Shown: positions 8,242 through 17,281 of the stretch, piece after piece
Position numbering within the stretch: position 1 is the stretch's first letter
Layout: the number at the start of each line of letters is the position of its first letter
Assembly: GCA_945888625.1 (NCBI GenBank)
Contig: CAMDAH010000020.1
Location: 1 to 33,778 of the forward strand
Direction of reading: 5' to 3'
Origin: Chryseobacterium gleum
Lineage (GTDB): Bacteria > Bacteroidota > Bacteroidia > Flavobacteriales_D > Crocinitomicaceae
DNA: 33,778 nucleotides
Notes under the pieces: generated by a model
The model's database searches: none
The model's input: the letters and a program-made list of their open reading frames with translations, nothing else
Told to the model about the DNA's origin: nothing
Made by a program: the position numbers and the translations under genes

Positions 8242-8696
8242 AAAAAACAGCTCTTTTTCCAGGCACATTTGATCCTTTCACAAAAGGACACGAGGCCATA
8301 GTTTACAAGGCACTTGCTATTTTTGATCACGTAGAAATAGCATTGGGGCAAAATACCTCCAAACAAACCCTGTTTAGTTTAGAAAAAAGAATTTTACACC
8401 TTAAGACCCTATTTGAAAAAGAGAAATCGGTGAGCATAAGTTCATTTAGTGGACTAACGGTAGACTATTGTAAGCAACACCAAATAGCACACATCATAAG
8501 AGGTCTGCGCGACACCAAAGATTTTCAGTACGAGCGTTCCATAGCCCACATGAATTTCGAATTGAGTAAAATTGAGACGGTTTTTTTCCTTACCGACCTG
8601 CATTTAAGTGCAATAAATTCCTCCATCGTTCGCGAAATAGTTAAGAGCGGTGGATCAATGCAGCAATTTGTAACACGATCTGAATTACTCGTTTAA
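8238..8696 (+). CDS. coaD: Pantetheine-phosphate adenylyltransferase (CoaD/PPAT)
   Basis: CoaD transfers AMP from ATP to 4'-phosphopantetheine, giving dephospho-CoA, the penultimate step of coenzyme A synthesis. The 152-residue product starts MKKTALFPGTFDPFTKGH, with the nucleotidyltransferase TxGH motif at residues 15-18. IIRGLRDTKDFQYE (substrate loop) and the C-terminal NSSIVREIVKSGG are also typical. A longer frame from 8190 would add 16 residues inside rsmD. The ATG at 8238 is preferred because it matches the family N-terminus and forms an ATGA overlap with the rsmD stop. Confidence 0.96.
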   Translation: MKKTALFPGTFDPFTKGHEAIVYKALAIFDHVEIALGQNTSKQTLFSLEKRILHLKTLFEKEKSVSISSFSGLTVDYCKQHQIAHIIRGLRDTKDFQYERSIAHMNFELSKIETVFFLTDLHLSAINSSIVREIVKSGGSMQQFVTRSELLV

Positions 8697-8701
8697 GCAA
8701 A

Positions 8702-10111
8702 ATGAATAAATCCCTACTTTTTTTAACTTTCCTTTGTTTTCAATTAATTGGTCACGCCCAAGCGACTATTCGAGGAATAGCTACTAGCTATGCGAATCAA
8801 AAAATAGCTATTTACAAATTAGACGATTACATTTCCAATCATGAAACCCTTGTGACAGAATCGAGCATCAATGCGAAAGGTTATTTTATTTTCTCCGTTT
8901 CCGTTCCCTTCATCGAAAAGTACATCATTCGCGTGAAGGACGCCTATGCAGAAATTTACTTGCAAGATAAGGCTTATTACACCCTAGAGTTACCTGAAAT
9001 CGATCCCTCACTGCCACGAAATTACAGCAACTCAGAAATGGAAATTACTTTCATTGATTTAGATAGCAGCGACATAAACTATAAAATCCTAGGATTTCAG
9101 GCATGGATGGATAGTTACCTGTCAGAAATTTACTACACCAATAAATCCGATCATGGTGACTTCATCCGAAAAATTCGTCTTTTTAAAGATGAAGTAGAGC
9201 GCGTTTACACCAACGATACCTCCCTATTTTTTCGAGAATTTCTACGGTATTCCATCGGGCAAAGCATCGATAATTTACAATACCTCGGCGCGCCATCAGG
9301 AGCAGACAAGTTTGATTTTTATTTTAAGGAACAAGCCATACTTTACCATAACGATGCCTACATGATTTATTTCAATGGGTTTTTTAAAAAATTTCTTTTT
9401 CAAATCAACGGAGCAAAAGCAAATGACTTATACGTTAACATCACACGCGGCGACCTCCAAAAAACGGACTCACTACTAAGTTTAGATCGCTACCTTAATG
9501 ATGCCAGTCTGAGGCAGCTTGTCCTTTTAAACATTTTAAAGGAAGAATATTACGGTAGTTACCTACCAAAATCGGGCATCTTAAAACTATTGAGCCAGTT
9601 AGCCATCCATGGAACAAAAGAAAACACCCAAATTGCTAAAAATTTATTACAAACGTTTAACACAGCAGCGGTTGGTTTTCGCTTCCCTGAACTTATTCTT
9701 CGCTCGAAAAACGACAGCACTTTACTCAGTTCGATAAAAGGAAAATACATTTACCTTCACGCCTTCGACGTTAGAAATGCCAACTGCGTAGCTGAAATTG
9801 GAGCATTAAAAAAATTACATGAAAAGTACGGAAAACAACTAGAATTTGTGAGTATTTATCCCACCACAGATAAACCATTCAGTAAAGTGGAAGAACAAAA
9901 TTTAGCCCGCATAAATTGGAAAACAAGTGCCTATTCGGCTGGCGATCCTATTTGGAAAAGACTTCAATTAGTTTCCTTTCCTTATTATTTATTAATTGAT
10001 GATTCCTATTATCTACTTGCTTCTCCCGCTCTGAGTCCCCTACCAAATGGAAATTATCAAACCATAGAAAAAACCCTCTACGACATCGTTCATCAAAACG
10101 ATAAAGAATAA
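8702..10111 (+). CDS. Secreted/periplasmic thioredoxin-fold protein lacking the CxxC motif
   Basis: This 469-residue protein has a signal peptide (about 1-20, ending GHAQA) and an N-terminal beta-rich region resembling the DUF4369-type domain found in Bacteroidota TlpA-like proteins. A helical middle and a C-terminal thioredoxin-like domain from about residue 325 follow. The strand GKYIYLHAFDV is followed by RNANCVAEI where a TlpA-type protein would have WCxxC. Only one cysteine is present, so classic disulfide exchange is unlikely. A later LVSFPYYLLIDD segment fits the cis-proline region (FPYY). It starts 5 nt after coaD and is last in its operon, converging on the rhomboid gene with 2 nt between stops. 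Function is unknown; a binding or chaperone role is possible. Confidence 0.8.
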   Translation: MNKSLLFLTFLCFQLIGHAQATIRGIATSYANQKIAIYKLDDYISNHETLVTESSINAKGYFIFSVSVPFIEKYIIRVKDAYAEIYLQDKAYYTLELPEIDPSLPRNYSNSEMEITFIDLDSSDINYKILGFQAWMDSYLSEIYYTNKSDHGDFIRKIRLFKDEVERVYTNDTSLFFREFLRYSIGQSIDNLQYLGAPSGADKFDFYFKEQAILYHNDAYMIYFNGFFKKFLFQINGAKANDLYVNITRGDLQKTDSLLSLDRYLNDASLRQLVLLNILKEEYYGSYLPKSGILKLLSQLAIHGTKENTQIAKNLLQTFNTAAVGFRFPELILRSKNDSTLLSSIKGKYIYLHAFDVRNANCVAEIGALKKLHEKYGKQLEFVSIYPTTDKPFSKVEEQNLARINWKTSAYSAGDPIWKRLQLVSFPYYLLIDDSYYLLASPALSPLPNGNYQTIEKTLYDIVHQNDKE

Positions 10112-10113
10112 AG

Positions 10114-10656
10114 TTAACGTTTGAAGTAACCCCAAAAAATACCTGAAATTCCTCCAGCCAAGTGTGCCATGTGGGACACATTATCTTTACTGAACGACAA
10201 ATACACCTCTTGACTAAAGTAAAACAAGAGAACAAGAATAAAAGTCATTGGAATCTCGTTTGATTTTGCATGAATTAACGTGGAAAGAATGATCAACATA
10301 AAAACAATTCCACTAAGCCCTAGCAGTCCATTTTCCCAAAAAAGCACGTGGATAATTGCTGTAAATAGTGCCGCAGTGGCAATCATTAACAAAAACTTTT
10401 TTTGTCCATAAGCCTTTTCTACTATTGGCGAGAGCACAAGAAAAAAGGAAAGATTAGCGAACAAATGCTGTAAATCAGCGTGGCCAAAAATATACAATAG
10501 CGTACTTAAATACCAACGAGCGCTATCTTGTTGAAACTGTCCATTCAATATAAAAACTGGACCAAATTGATTAACAAAAAAATGAAGTAAAGCAAAAGCG
10601 ATCAAGCAAATTCCTGAAATTATTAACGTAACTTTCGCATCAAAAGTAACTTTCAT
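10114..10656 (-). CDS. Rhomboid family intramembrane serine protease
   Basis: This 180-residue protein with about six hydrophobic segments is a rhomboid protease that would cut transmembrane substrates inside the inner membrane. The signature HLFANLSFF (H64, N68) is present, the catalytic serine is in GLSG (S115), and the catalytic histidine is in HMAHLAGG (H165). It is compact, with little outside the six-helix core. It follows clpS with a 1-nt gap at the end of the long minus-strand run. The substrate is unknown. Confidence 0.9.
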   Translation of the reverse strand: MKVTFDAKVTLIISGICLIAFALLHFFVNQFGPVFILNGQFQQDSARWYLSTLLYIFGHADLQHLFANLSFFLVLSPIVEKAYGQKKFLLMIATAALFTAIIHVLFWENGLLGLSGIVFMLIILSTLIHAKSNEIPMTFILVLLFYFSQEVYLSFSKDNVSHMAHLAGGISGIFWGYFKR

Positions 10657-10657
10657 C

Positions 10658-10927
10658 CTACTCTATTTTTACACTTAAGCCCTTGTCTAAAAGAGCTATA
10701 CATTTAGGTTCTAACTCGCTGTACACGCCGTGAAAAACAGCACAGCGTCCGTTTGTGTGCACAATCCAAGCACATTGTTCCGACTCCATTAATTCCAATT
10801 TACAAATGGCCATTAATGAATTAATGACGTGATCAAAGCTATTAAAATCGTCGTTGTAGAGCACGAGGGAAAATTCTTCTGTCAGTTCCTCTTTAACGCT
10901 TACTTTTTCTTTCGGTTCTGCTATCAT
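10658..10927 (-). CDS. clpS: ATP-dependent Clp protease adaptor ClpS
   Basis: ClpS delivers N-degron substrates to ClpAP or a ClpC-type unfoldase in the cytoplasm. The 89-residue product has the core LVLYNDDFNSFDHVINSL (the family's NDD.T/S..V pattern) and AWIVHTNGRCAVFHG matching the E.A..V...G.A.. segment. Its ATG overlaps the stop of the 1902-residue gene by 4 nt (ATGA), and the rhomboid gene follows 1 nt later. The name is safe at family level; the specificity pocket cannot be judged by eye. Confidence 0.93.
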   Translation of the reverse strand: MIAEPKEKVSVKEELTEEFSLVLYNDDFNSFDHVINSLMAICKLELMESEQCAWIVHTNGRCAVFHGVYSELEPKCIALLDKGLSVKIE

Positions 10928-13900
10928 AACTGACTTAATTTGTACGAATAATTAAATTTATCTGCCATTTCTTTTAAATAGGGAATTTGCACCTCCGAGG
11001 AAATAACAAATTGTAATTCAAAAGTATTGTTTTTCGGCAAAATAGAATAAGGAATGGTACAATGAATTAACCAATCGTGACAAGCAGCGTTTATTTTTTC
11101 ACCCGTTGAGACCAGAAAAACAGCGGACTCCTTTTGTTTTTCGATAATCGATAAATCAGCATAATAAATTCGTTCAAAGGCAGATATTGAGCTGAGAGCC
11201 AAGAAACCTGAAACAAGCGCTTGTTGATTTACGTCAAAAACAAAGGTTCCTCCCCTATTTAGTGCCCCAAGCAATTGAACAGTAGGCAGCGTATCTGCCG
11301 ACTTTATAAATTGAACATACTCCACTGCAGCTTGCTTTGGCTCCTCTAATTTATTGAAATCAATTTTTATTAGCTGTTGAGGGTCCTTTGCGCCCATGTT
11401 GGCAACCTGCTCTTGTTGTAAAAGAATCTGTTTTGCCAAATCCAAGGGGATTCGCTGGCCATTTCTAAAAGCCACAAGGTATGCATCGGTAATTCCTTGT
11501 TGAATTATCGTATTCTTCCTGTTATTAGCTAATTCAAAACTGGCAAACTTTCCGCTCGTGTAAAAATATTGGCCCTTTGGTGATCTATCAAAAGCCAATT
11601 CCTCAATTCCTGCCAATTGCGGCCCGGTAATCGGCTTATTATAGACCGCCACTTGAACAGTCAAAAACACCTCTTCTTTTTTCAGTGAATTATCCACTAA
11701 ATTATCAATTCCTTGCTGTTTGTATAAAGCGGCTACTTCGATAGCAATCTCGTTATCCGTTTTGGGTATACATTTTCCCGAGCGCTCCAATTCTTTCGCC
11801 TCAGCAATGGAAATTCTAACTCCATCACAATAAGCAACGATGAAAGCATCTGCATAGCCTAAATCTCGAATCGCCTTTCTAGCATTAACCGCCTTTTCAG
11901 TGTTATTAAAAAATCCGGCTAAATAACACGTCAATCCATTTTTCAAGACCTCACCCGACACCGGTGTAAACTCCCTAAATTTATCCAATGCAACCGGTTT
12001 TCGAAAAGCACCAACCTGCACACGATAAATTAACCCCGAGGGAGAGGCCGTTAGGACAGGCAGGTTGCCAGCACTTGTGGAAGGAGCTCGCTGACCAAGA
12101 TTGAAACTAAGATCCATCGGTCGCACCTCAGTTATTGGAGAAATTGGCTCAATTTTATTTACCAACATCGCTTCCATAAGTTGCTGATTAGGCAGTGCTT
12201 GTAAAACTAGCGCATCAGCAAGCAAGTTGCGAACAAGATCATCCATCCGAAGATTATTTTCACTAATCGACTTAGCCAGTTCACTCTCTGCATTTATATT
12301 CTCTTCGTTGCCATTAAACTGAGCCAAGGAATTGGCTAACTTTTGCTTTTCGAGTGAATTACGCAATGTTAAACTATCCAAGGTCCGTTTTGCGTTGTTG
12401 TAAACAATGCGTTTCTGCAGATAGTCGCTGTATGCGGCATCTTGTTTTACAGCATTAATCTCCCTATCGGAAGGATTAATTTGTCGAGAAAAATTGGGAG
12501 GGACACTTAGCTGTAAATTATCAATGCTACTTTCCCTTACCGAATTCTCTAACCGAGCAATCTCATTGTCAACTATTTCTATTTGTTGATTTAGCAGACC
12601 GAGCGCGGGACCTTGTGTTGATTTCTGTTGCGTCTTCAAAAGAGCAGCTTGAATCACTAATGTATTTTTCGCCTCCTCAAGCGAAACTCGCGTGATGCCA
12701 TTCACAGTAGGAAATTTCAATTCCAAATTCGCTAATTTATCGGCTAAAAGCAAGTGATTTTCGAGTAGGTCATTCGTAACTTGCATTGCTTTTACAAGCT
12801 CCAACTCTTGTTCACGGCTTGGAAGATTATCCGATAAAATAGACTGTTTCAGAGCGCTTGTTTTATCGATGACACTTACTAATTCATTTGAAACAGGCGA
12901 GTTTAGTTGAATTAATGAATTTTGCTTTAATTCAGCAACTTTAACCTTGTTTTCCGACACTTCTGAACGCGTCTGCTTTGCATCTTCGGCGATACGAAGT
13001 TCCTCAGCATTTTGCAGCGCAACCTTTTCGGCAGCCAATCTGTCCGCGGAGACTTTTTCTTGCGTGGCTATTTCCTCTTTCGCTTTCTCCTCTTTCTCTA
13101 ACTGCTCTTTTGCTTGAGTAGCTATTTCCACTTTCGCTTTCTCTTCTTTCACTTTCTCCTCTTTCGCTCTCTGCTCTATTTCACTTTGGACAAGCGCCTC
13201 AGTGGCTTTCTTGGCATCTTCGGCGATACGAAGTTCCTCGGTATTTTGCAGCGCTAACTTTTCGGCAGCCGATCTGTCCGCGGTGACTTTTTCTTCCGTG
13301 GCTATTTCTTCCTTCGCTTTCTCTTCTTTAGCTTTCTCTTCTTTAGCTAACTGCTCTTTTGCTTGAGTAGCTATTTCCACTTTCGCTTTCTCTTCTTTTG
13401 CTAACTCCTCTTTTTCCACCTTTACCTTTTCACTTTGGACAAGCGCCTCAGTGGCTTTCTTGGCATCTTCGGCGATACGAAGTTCCTCGGCATTTTGCAG
13501 CGCTAACTTTTCGGCAGCCGACTTGTCCGCGATGGCTTTCTCTTCTTTTGCTATTTCTTCTTTCGCTTTCTCTTCTTTAGCTTTCTCTTCTTTAGCTAAC
13601 TGCTCTTTTTCCACCTTTACCTTTTCACTTTGGACAAGCGCCTCAGTGGCTTTCTTGGCCTCTTCGGCGATACGAAGTTCCTCGGCATTTTGCAGCGCTA
13701 ACTTTTCGGCAGCCGACTTGTCCGCGATGGCTTTCTCTTCCTTTGCTTTCTCCTGTTTCGCTCTCTGCTCTATTTCCTGCGTGGCTATTTCTTCCTTCGC
13801 TTTCTCTTCTTTAGCTTTCTCCTCTTTAGCTAACTGCTCATTTGCTTGAGTAGCTATTTCCTCTTTCGCTTTCTCTTCTTTTGCTAACTCCTCTTTTTCC

Positions 13901-16632
13901 ACCTTTACCTTTTCACTTTGGACAAGCGCCTCAGTGGCTTTCTTTGCCTCTTCGGCGATACGAAGTTCCTCGGCATTTTGCAACGCTAACTTTTCGTTTG
14001 TTTTTAAATCGTTTAACTGGCCATTAAAATTTTCTATGTCATTTTTTAGGTTTTGTTGTTCTTCTTGAAGGCTATTTATCGTCAAAAAATCATCTCTCTC
14101 GGTAGCACTTTTTATGGCTACATCCAAAACGGACTCTTTTTTGGCAAGAAGCGCTAACAACTCTTCCAGTTTATCTTTCGTTTTTTCTTGCTGACTTAGC
14201 AGTTCAATTTTTTCATTAAGCACCGACCGCTCGTCCGGAGAGGAAGTCATCTTAACAATTAAATTTTCAGTCGCTACTTTCTCTTCACTCAGTAAGGTAA
14301 GGTCCTCTATTGTCACTCTAAGCGGTATTGAATCAGTTTGCTCCGAACCGTCAATAAGCGACTCTAAGTTCGAACCTTCTAACTTTTCTGTCACTGCAAT
14401 TTTTGCAAATTCAATGCGCAATTTTTGTTCTTCTTCTGCTAACTTGTCCAACGATATTGAGTTTGAGAGAGCAATAAGCGCCAATTTTTCTTTTTCTCGA
14501 CTAATTTGTTTTGCTATTTCTTCCCTATCTTTTTTGCTCGCTAGCTGTTCTTTATCATTCAGGATTCTTATCAATTCAGTTAAGGAATCACTACTACTTT
14601 TAAAGGAACTCAACTGCGTAACTAACGAACGTTGATTTGCAACCAAGGCCAAATTAACCGCGTTCTTATCCACCTCTACAATGCTAAGGCCTTGTGCATT
14701 AACAACCAAATTTTGAATAAGCTCCCGATTATTAGAAAGGAAAATAGCCAAACTATCCGCTACTTCAATTAGTATTAACTCGACTAATTTCTCATTCAAA
14801 TTAGCTGAGGACTTTGTCAAGTCGAGTTTTTGACTTTCCAGTAAATTCGTTTCTGTTTTCGCAATTAACTGGTCTAGGGCGATCATTTGTTGTTGAAGTA
14901 ACAATTTTTCTTGTTGCAACAATTGCAATTCCTTTAGCGACTGAATTTTTTTGGTAGCATTTTCGTCTAAGGTATTGAGCTCATCATTTTTAGCTTGAAT
15001 CGCTTTGTTCAAGGAATTTAAATCATTACTATTTTTCTGCTGGAATAAAATGGCTTTTTTCAAATCTTCTGAAAGATTTTCCTCCACTAGTTCAATGGCA
15101 ATTAGGTCATCATTGAGCTTTGATAAAGCCGCTGTTTGATTTGCTTCGTTGTAACCAAGTTCAACAAGCAGCGATTTAACATCAGTCGTATTAATCGGCT
15201 CTTTTACTTTCGTTTGTACAAGAGTCGGATTCATTGTTAAAGAAGCAATTGCACTCAAAACCAGCAACTTGTCATCCTCTGAAGCGTCTTGACCGTCGAA
15301 ATAATTAAAAAACTCCATTACTTCCGAAGCATCTTTGACAACATACTTTAAGGATTGACTTATTTTATTATTCTCCTTAACCGCAGGAACAACAGCCGTA
15401 TTTTGAAATAACTGCCGCGAACCCTCCACGGTAACACTAAAAGTGTAAGTCCCACCACCTGGCAGTACGATAGCGTATTTTCCCGATTCATCCGTTGTAA
15501 AAGGACCAAATTCAACACCGGTAGAAACATCAAGCACTTTAATTTGTGCGATTGTATTTTTCTCATCCACTAAATCACTAAAATCACCTCTAATGAGTTG
15601 AAGAGTTGATTTTTTTGTACTTGTTTCCACTTCAAATACATCTATCTTATTTCTTTGGCTCAAACGATTAGAAGCAAAAAAAGCAGTTTTATTGTCCTTT
15701 TCAGGAACAAAAAGATAATCATCATTAGCGGAGGAATAAGGAAAATCTAAATTGCTTGTATTTTGTGTAAAATTAGAAGCGGGATTAAAATTAACCTTGA
15801 ACACATCGTATCCACCAATTGAATTATGACCGGTAGAAGAAAAGTAAAGCACCCCATTTCCCTCATCAAAAAATGGATAATCTTCATCAAAAGGCGTGTT
15901 TATATCTCCTAAAACTTTGATAGCAGGAGACCATTCCGTAGCACTTAGCTTTCTAGAAAAATAAATATCTTTTTGTGTGTTAGCGCCATAACTGGCAAAA
16001 AACTTAAGACTATCCCCACGAGTAAAATAATACATGGGTAAAAACCCCACTTTTTTATCATTTTTTGATTGTAAAGCTACATCAGTAAAAAAACCACCTG
16101 TTCGAGAAACCAACTCATAGTTTAAGTAAAACTTATCCAATGAAACACGGTTGGAATTAATTAGCCTCAGGGCCATTGGTTTTTGAAGTAATGTTTTTCC
16201 GTTTTTACACTGCTCAATATCCTCGTCTACTGACCACTTTCTAAGCTTCAAAGGCGTATTATCCCTGTATTTTTGGTACAAATCAATGGCTAGGGAAAAC
16301 TTATATTCCGCGTGCACTATTTTGGCTAGGTAATAAAACGCATCCGTCGGAAAATTAATTTGACGCAAAACAAATTCAAAATAACGCTTTGCCCCCTTTC
16401 TGTTGTCGGAGTGAAAGAGACATACCCCGTATTTGAAATTAAAATCGACGGAAGTAGGATTTTGCGCAAGAAGTTGCCTAAAATCGACCAAGGAAGCAGC
16501 GTAATCTTCTTTCTTAAATAGCTCATCGGCTTTTTTCTGTAATTGCGTGACAGTTTGAGAAAAGGTAACATTTCCAGCTAGGAGAAACAAACAAGTCAAA
16601 AAAAACAAGAAAGGAAACAGCTTATTTATCAC
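10924..16632 (-). CDS. Giant envelope protein: TPR, WD40-like propeller, CRD-like domain, long coiled coil, SPOR-like repeats
   Basis: This 1902-residue protein has a signal peptide (1-25, ending FSQ). Domains in order are TPR-like helices (about 28-150), a PD40/WD40-like beta-propeller (about 180-340; YFSSTGHNSIGGYDVFKV), a carboxypeptidase-regulatory-like beta domain (about 350-410; TDESGKYAIVLPGGG) and a very long helical coiled coil (about 450-1480) that includes five Lys/Glu/Ala-rich repeats. Two SPOR-like segments follow near 1534-1610 (YRVQVGAFRKP...DGVRIS) and 1654-1730 (TVQVAVYNKP...NGQRI). The first three domains match the order in PorE of the type IX system, but no OmpA-like domain is seen. 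SPOR domains bind peptidoglycan glycan, so a periplasmic spanning or wall-anchored structural role is a reasonable inference. It starts 22 nt after plsY and overlaps clpS by 4 nt. Confidence 0.85.
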   Translation of the reverse strand: MINKLFPFLFFLTCLFLLAGNVTFSQTVTQLQKKADELFKKEDYAASLVDFRQLLAQNPTSVDFNFKYGVCLFHSDNRKGAKRYFEFVLRQINFPTDAFYYLAKIVHAEYKFSLAIDLYQKYRDNTPLKLRKWSVDEDIEQCKNGKTLLQKPMALRLINSNRVSLDKFYLNYELVSRTGGFFTDVALQSKNDKKVGFLPMYYFTRGDSLKFFASYGANTQKDIYFSRKLSATEWSPAIKVLGDINTPFDEDYPFFDEGNGVLYFSSTGHNSIGGYDVFKVNFNPASNFTQNTSNLDFPYSSANDDYLFVPEKDNKTAFFASNRLSQRNKIDVFEVETSTKKSTLQLIRGDFSDLVDEKNTIAQIKVLDVSTGVEFGPFTTDESGKYAIVLPGGGTYTFSVTVEGSRQLFQNTAVVPAVKENNKISQSLKYVVKDASEVMEFFNYFDGQDASEDDKLLVLSAIASLTMNPTLVQTKVKEPINTTDVKSLLVELGYNEANQTAALSKLNDDLIAIELVEENLSEDLKKAILFQQKNSNDLNSLNKAIQAKNDELNTLDENATKKIQSLKELQLLQQEKLLLQQQMIALDQLIAKTETNLLESQKLDLTKSSANLNEKLVELILIEVADSLAIFLSNNRELIQNLVVNAQGLSIVEVDKNAVNLALVANQRSLVTQLSSFKSSSDSLTELIRILNDKEQLASKKDREEIAKQISREKEKLALIALSNSISLDKLAEEEQKLRIEFAKIAVTEKLEGSNLESLIDGSEQTDSIPLRVTIEDLTLLSEEKVATENLIVKMTSSPDERSVLNEKIELLSQQEKTKDKLEELLALLAKKESVLDVAIKSATERDDFLTINSLQEEQQNLKNDIENFNGQLNDLKTNEKLALQNAEELRIAEEAKKATEALVQSEKVKVEKEELAKEEKAKEEIATQANEQLAKEEKAKEEKAKEEIATQEIEQRAKQEKAKEEKAIADKSAAEKLALQNAEELRIAEEAKKATEALVQSEKVKVEKEQLAKEEKAKEEKAKEEIAKEEKAIADKSAAEKLALQNAEELRIAEDAKKATEALVQSEKVKVEKEELAKEEKAKVEIATQAKEQLAKEEKAKEEKAKEEIATEEKVTADRSAAEKLALQNTEELRIAEDAKKATEALVQSEIEQRAKEEKVKEEKAKVEIATQAKEQLEKEEKAKEEIATQEKVSADRLAAEKVALQNAEELRIAEDAKQTRSEVSENKVKVAELKQNSLIQLNSPVSNELVSVIDKTSALKQSILSDNLPSREQELELVKAMQVTNDLLENHLLLADKLANLELKFPTVNGITRVSLEEAKNTLVIQAALLKTQQKSTQGPALGLLNQQIEIVDNEIARLENSVRESSIDNLQLSVPPNFSRQINPSDREINAVKQDAAYSDYLQKRIVYNNAKRTLDSLTLRNSLEKQKLANSLAQFNGNEENINAESELAKSISENNLRMDDLVRNLLADALVLQALPNQQLMEAMLVNKIEPISPITEVRPMDLSFNLGQRAPSTSAGNLPVLTASPSGLIYRVQVGAFRKPVALDKFREFTPVSGEVLKNGLTCYLAGFFNNTEKAVNARKAIRDLGYADAFIVAYCDGVRISIAEAKELERSGKCIPKTDNEIAIEVAALYKQQGIDNLVDNSLKKEEVFLTVQVAVYNKPITGPQLAGIEELAFDRSPKGQYFYTSGKFASFELANNRKNTIIQQGITDAYLVAFRNGQRIPLDLAKQILLQQEQVANMGAKDPQQLIKIDFNKLEEPKQAAVEYVQFIKSADTLPTVQLLGALNRGGTFVFDVNQQALVSGFLALSSISAFERIYYADLSIIEKQKESAVFLVSTGEKINAACHDWLIHCTIPYSILPKNNTFELQFVISSEVQIPYLKEMADKFNYSYKLSQL
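12955..13995 (-). repeat. Five in-frame Lys/Glu/Ala-rich coiled-coil repeats
   Basis: A unit built on ALQNAEELRIAEEAKKATEA followed by variable EEKAKEE/ATQ blocks occurs five times in the giant gene. A shared GATACGAAGTTCCTC string on the plus strand marks each copy at 12991, 13225, 13474, 13669 and 13957. Spacings are 78, 83, 65 and 96 codons, all in frame. Near-identical DNA between copies makes length change by recombination likely. The region resembles the TolA helical arm. Confidence 0.9.
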
Positions 16633-16654
16633 CTTTTAAAAAACATAAAATGTA

Positions 16655-17281
16655 TTACGCCTCTCGCTTTGAAAGGTTCATTCTACTTTCCTCACCATTC
16701 ATCAAACGCCTGATATTTTTACGGTGCAAAACAACAATCATAAAACCAAGCAATATGGTAAATAGAATCATAATTCTAGCATCTTCTTTTACGATAAAAT
16801 AACTTACAAATGGATATAACAAGGCAGTAATTAGAGCACCCAATGAAACGTACTTAGAAAGTAAAAAAACAAGTAAGAAGATACCAATCGAGATGCCCGC
16901 CGAAAATGGGTTAAGCCCAATAATAATCCCAAGTGATGTGGCCACTCCCTTACCTCCTCTAAATTGAGCAAATAGCGGGAACACATGCCCGATGACACAA
17001 GCGGTGGAAGTGGCAAGCTGACAGAGTAAAAGTTGATTTTCTGTATAATCGAGTAAAATAAAAAGAGGGATAATACTCGCTAAGGCACCTTTAGCTACAT
17101 CGATAATGAGTACAAGCAAACCGGACTTTTTACCTAGTACGCGAAAAGTATTGGTAGCTCCCGCATTTTTACTACCGTGTTCACGTGGGTCTACGCCATG
17201 GTATTTTCTACCAACCCACACAGCAGTTGGAATAGATCCTAAGAGGTAAGCAAGAAAAATAAGTAAAAAACAAGTCATCAT
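16655..17281 (-). CDS. plsY: Glycerol-3-phosphate acyltransferase PlsY
   Basis: PlsY is an inner-membrane enzyme that acylates glycerol 3-phosphate from acyl-phosphate, the first step of phosphatidic acid synthesis. The 208-residue product has the conserved motifs GSIPTA (15-20), HGSKNAGATN and FRGGKGVATSLG, with several transmembrane helices. It opens with two adjacent ATGs (17281 and 17278); the first overlaps the stop of the upstream 1550-residue gene as ATGA. Length is typical. A PlsC-like enzyme for the second acylation may be the product at 29167-29709. Confidence 0.95.
   Translation of the reverse strand: MMTCFLLIFLAYLLGSIPTAVWVGRKYHGVDPREHGSKNAGATNTFRVLGKKSGLLVLIIDVAKGALASIIPLFILLDYTENQLLLCQLATSTACVIGHVFPLFAQFRGGKGVATSLGIIIGLNPFSAGISIGIFLLVFLLSKYVSLGALITALLYPFVSYFIVKEDARIMILFTILLGFMIVVLHRKNIRRLMNGEESRMNLSKREA

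Noticed and set aside
13451..13849. Plus-strand open frame of 132 codons rich in Ser, Ala and Phe
   Set aside because: It is the antisense reading of the Lys/Glu/Ala repeat region of the minus-strand giant gene; repeated codons keep the opposite strand free of stops.
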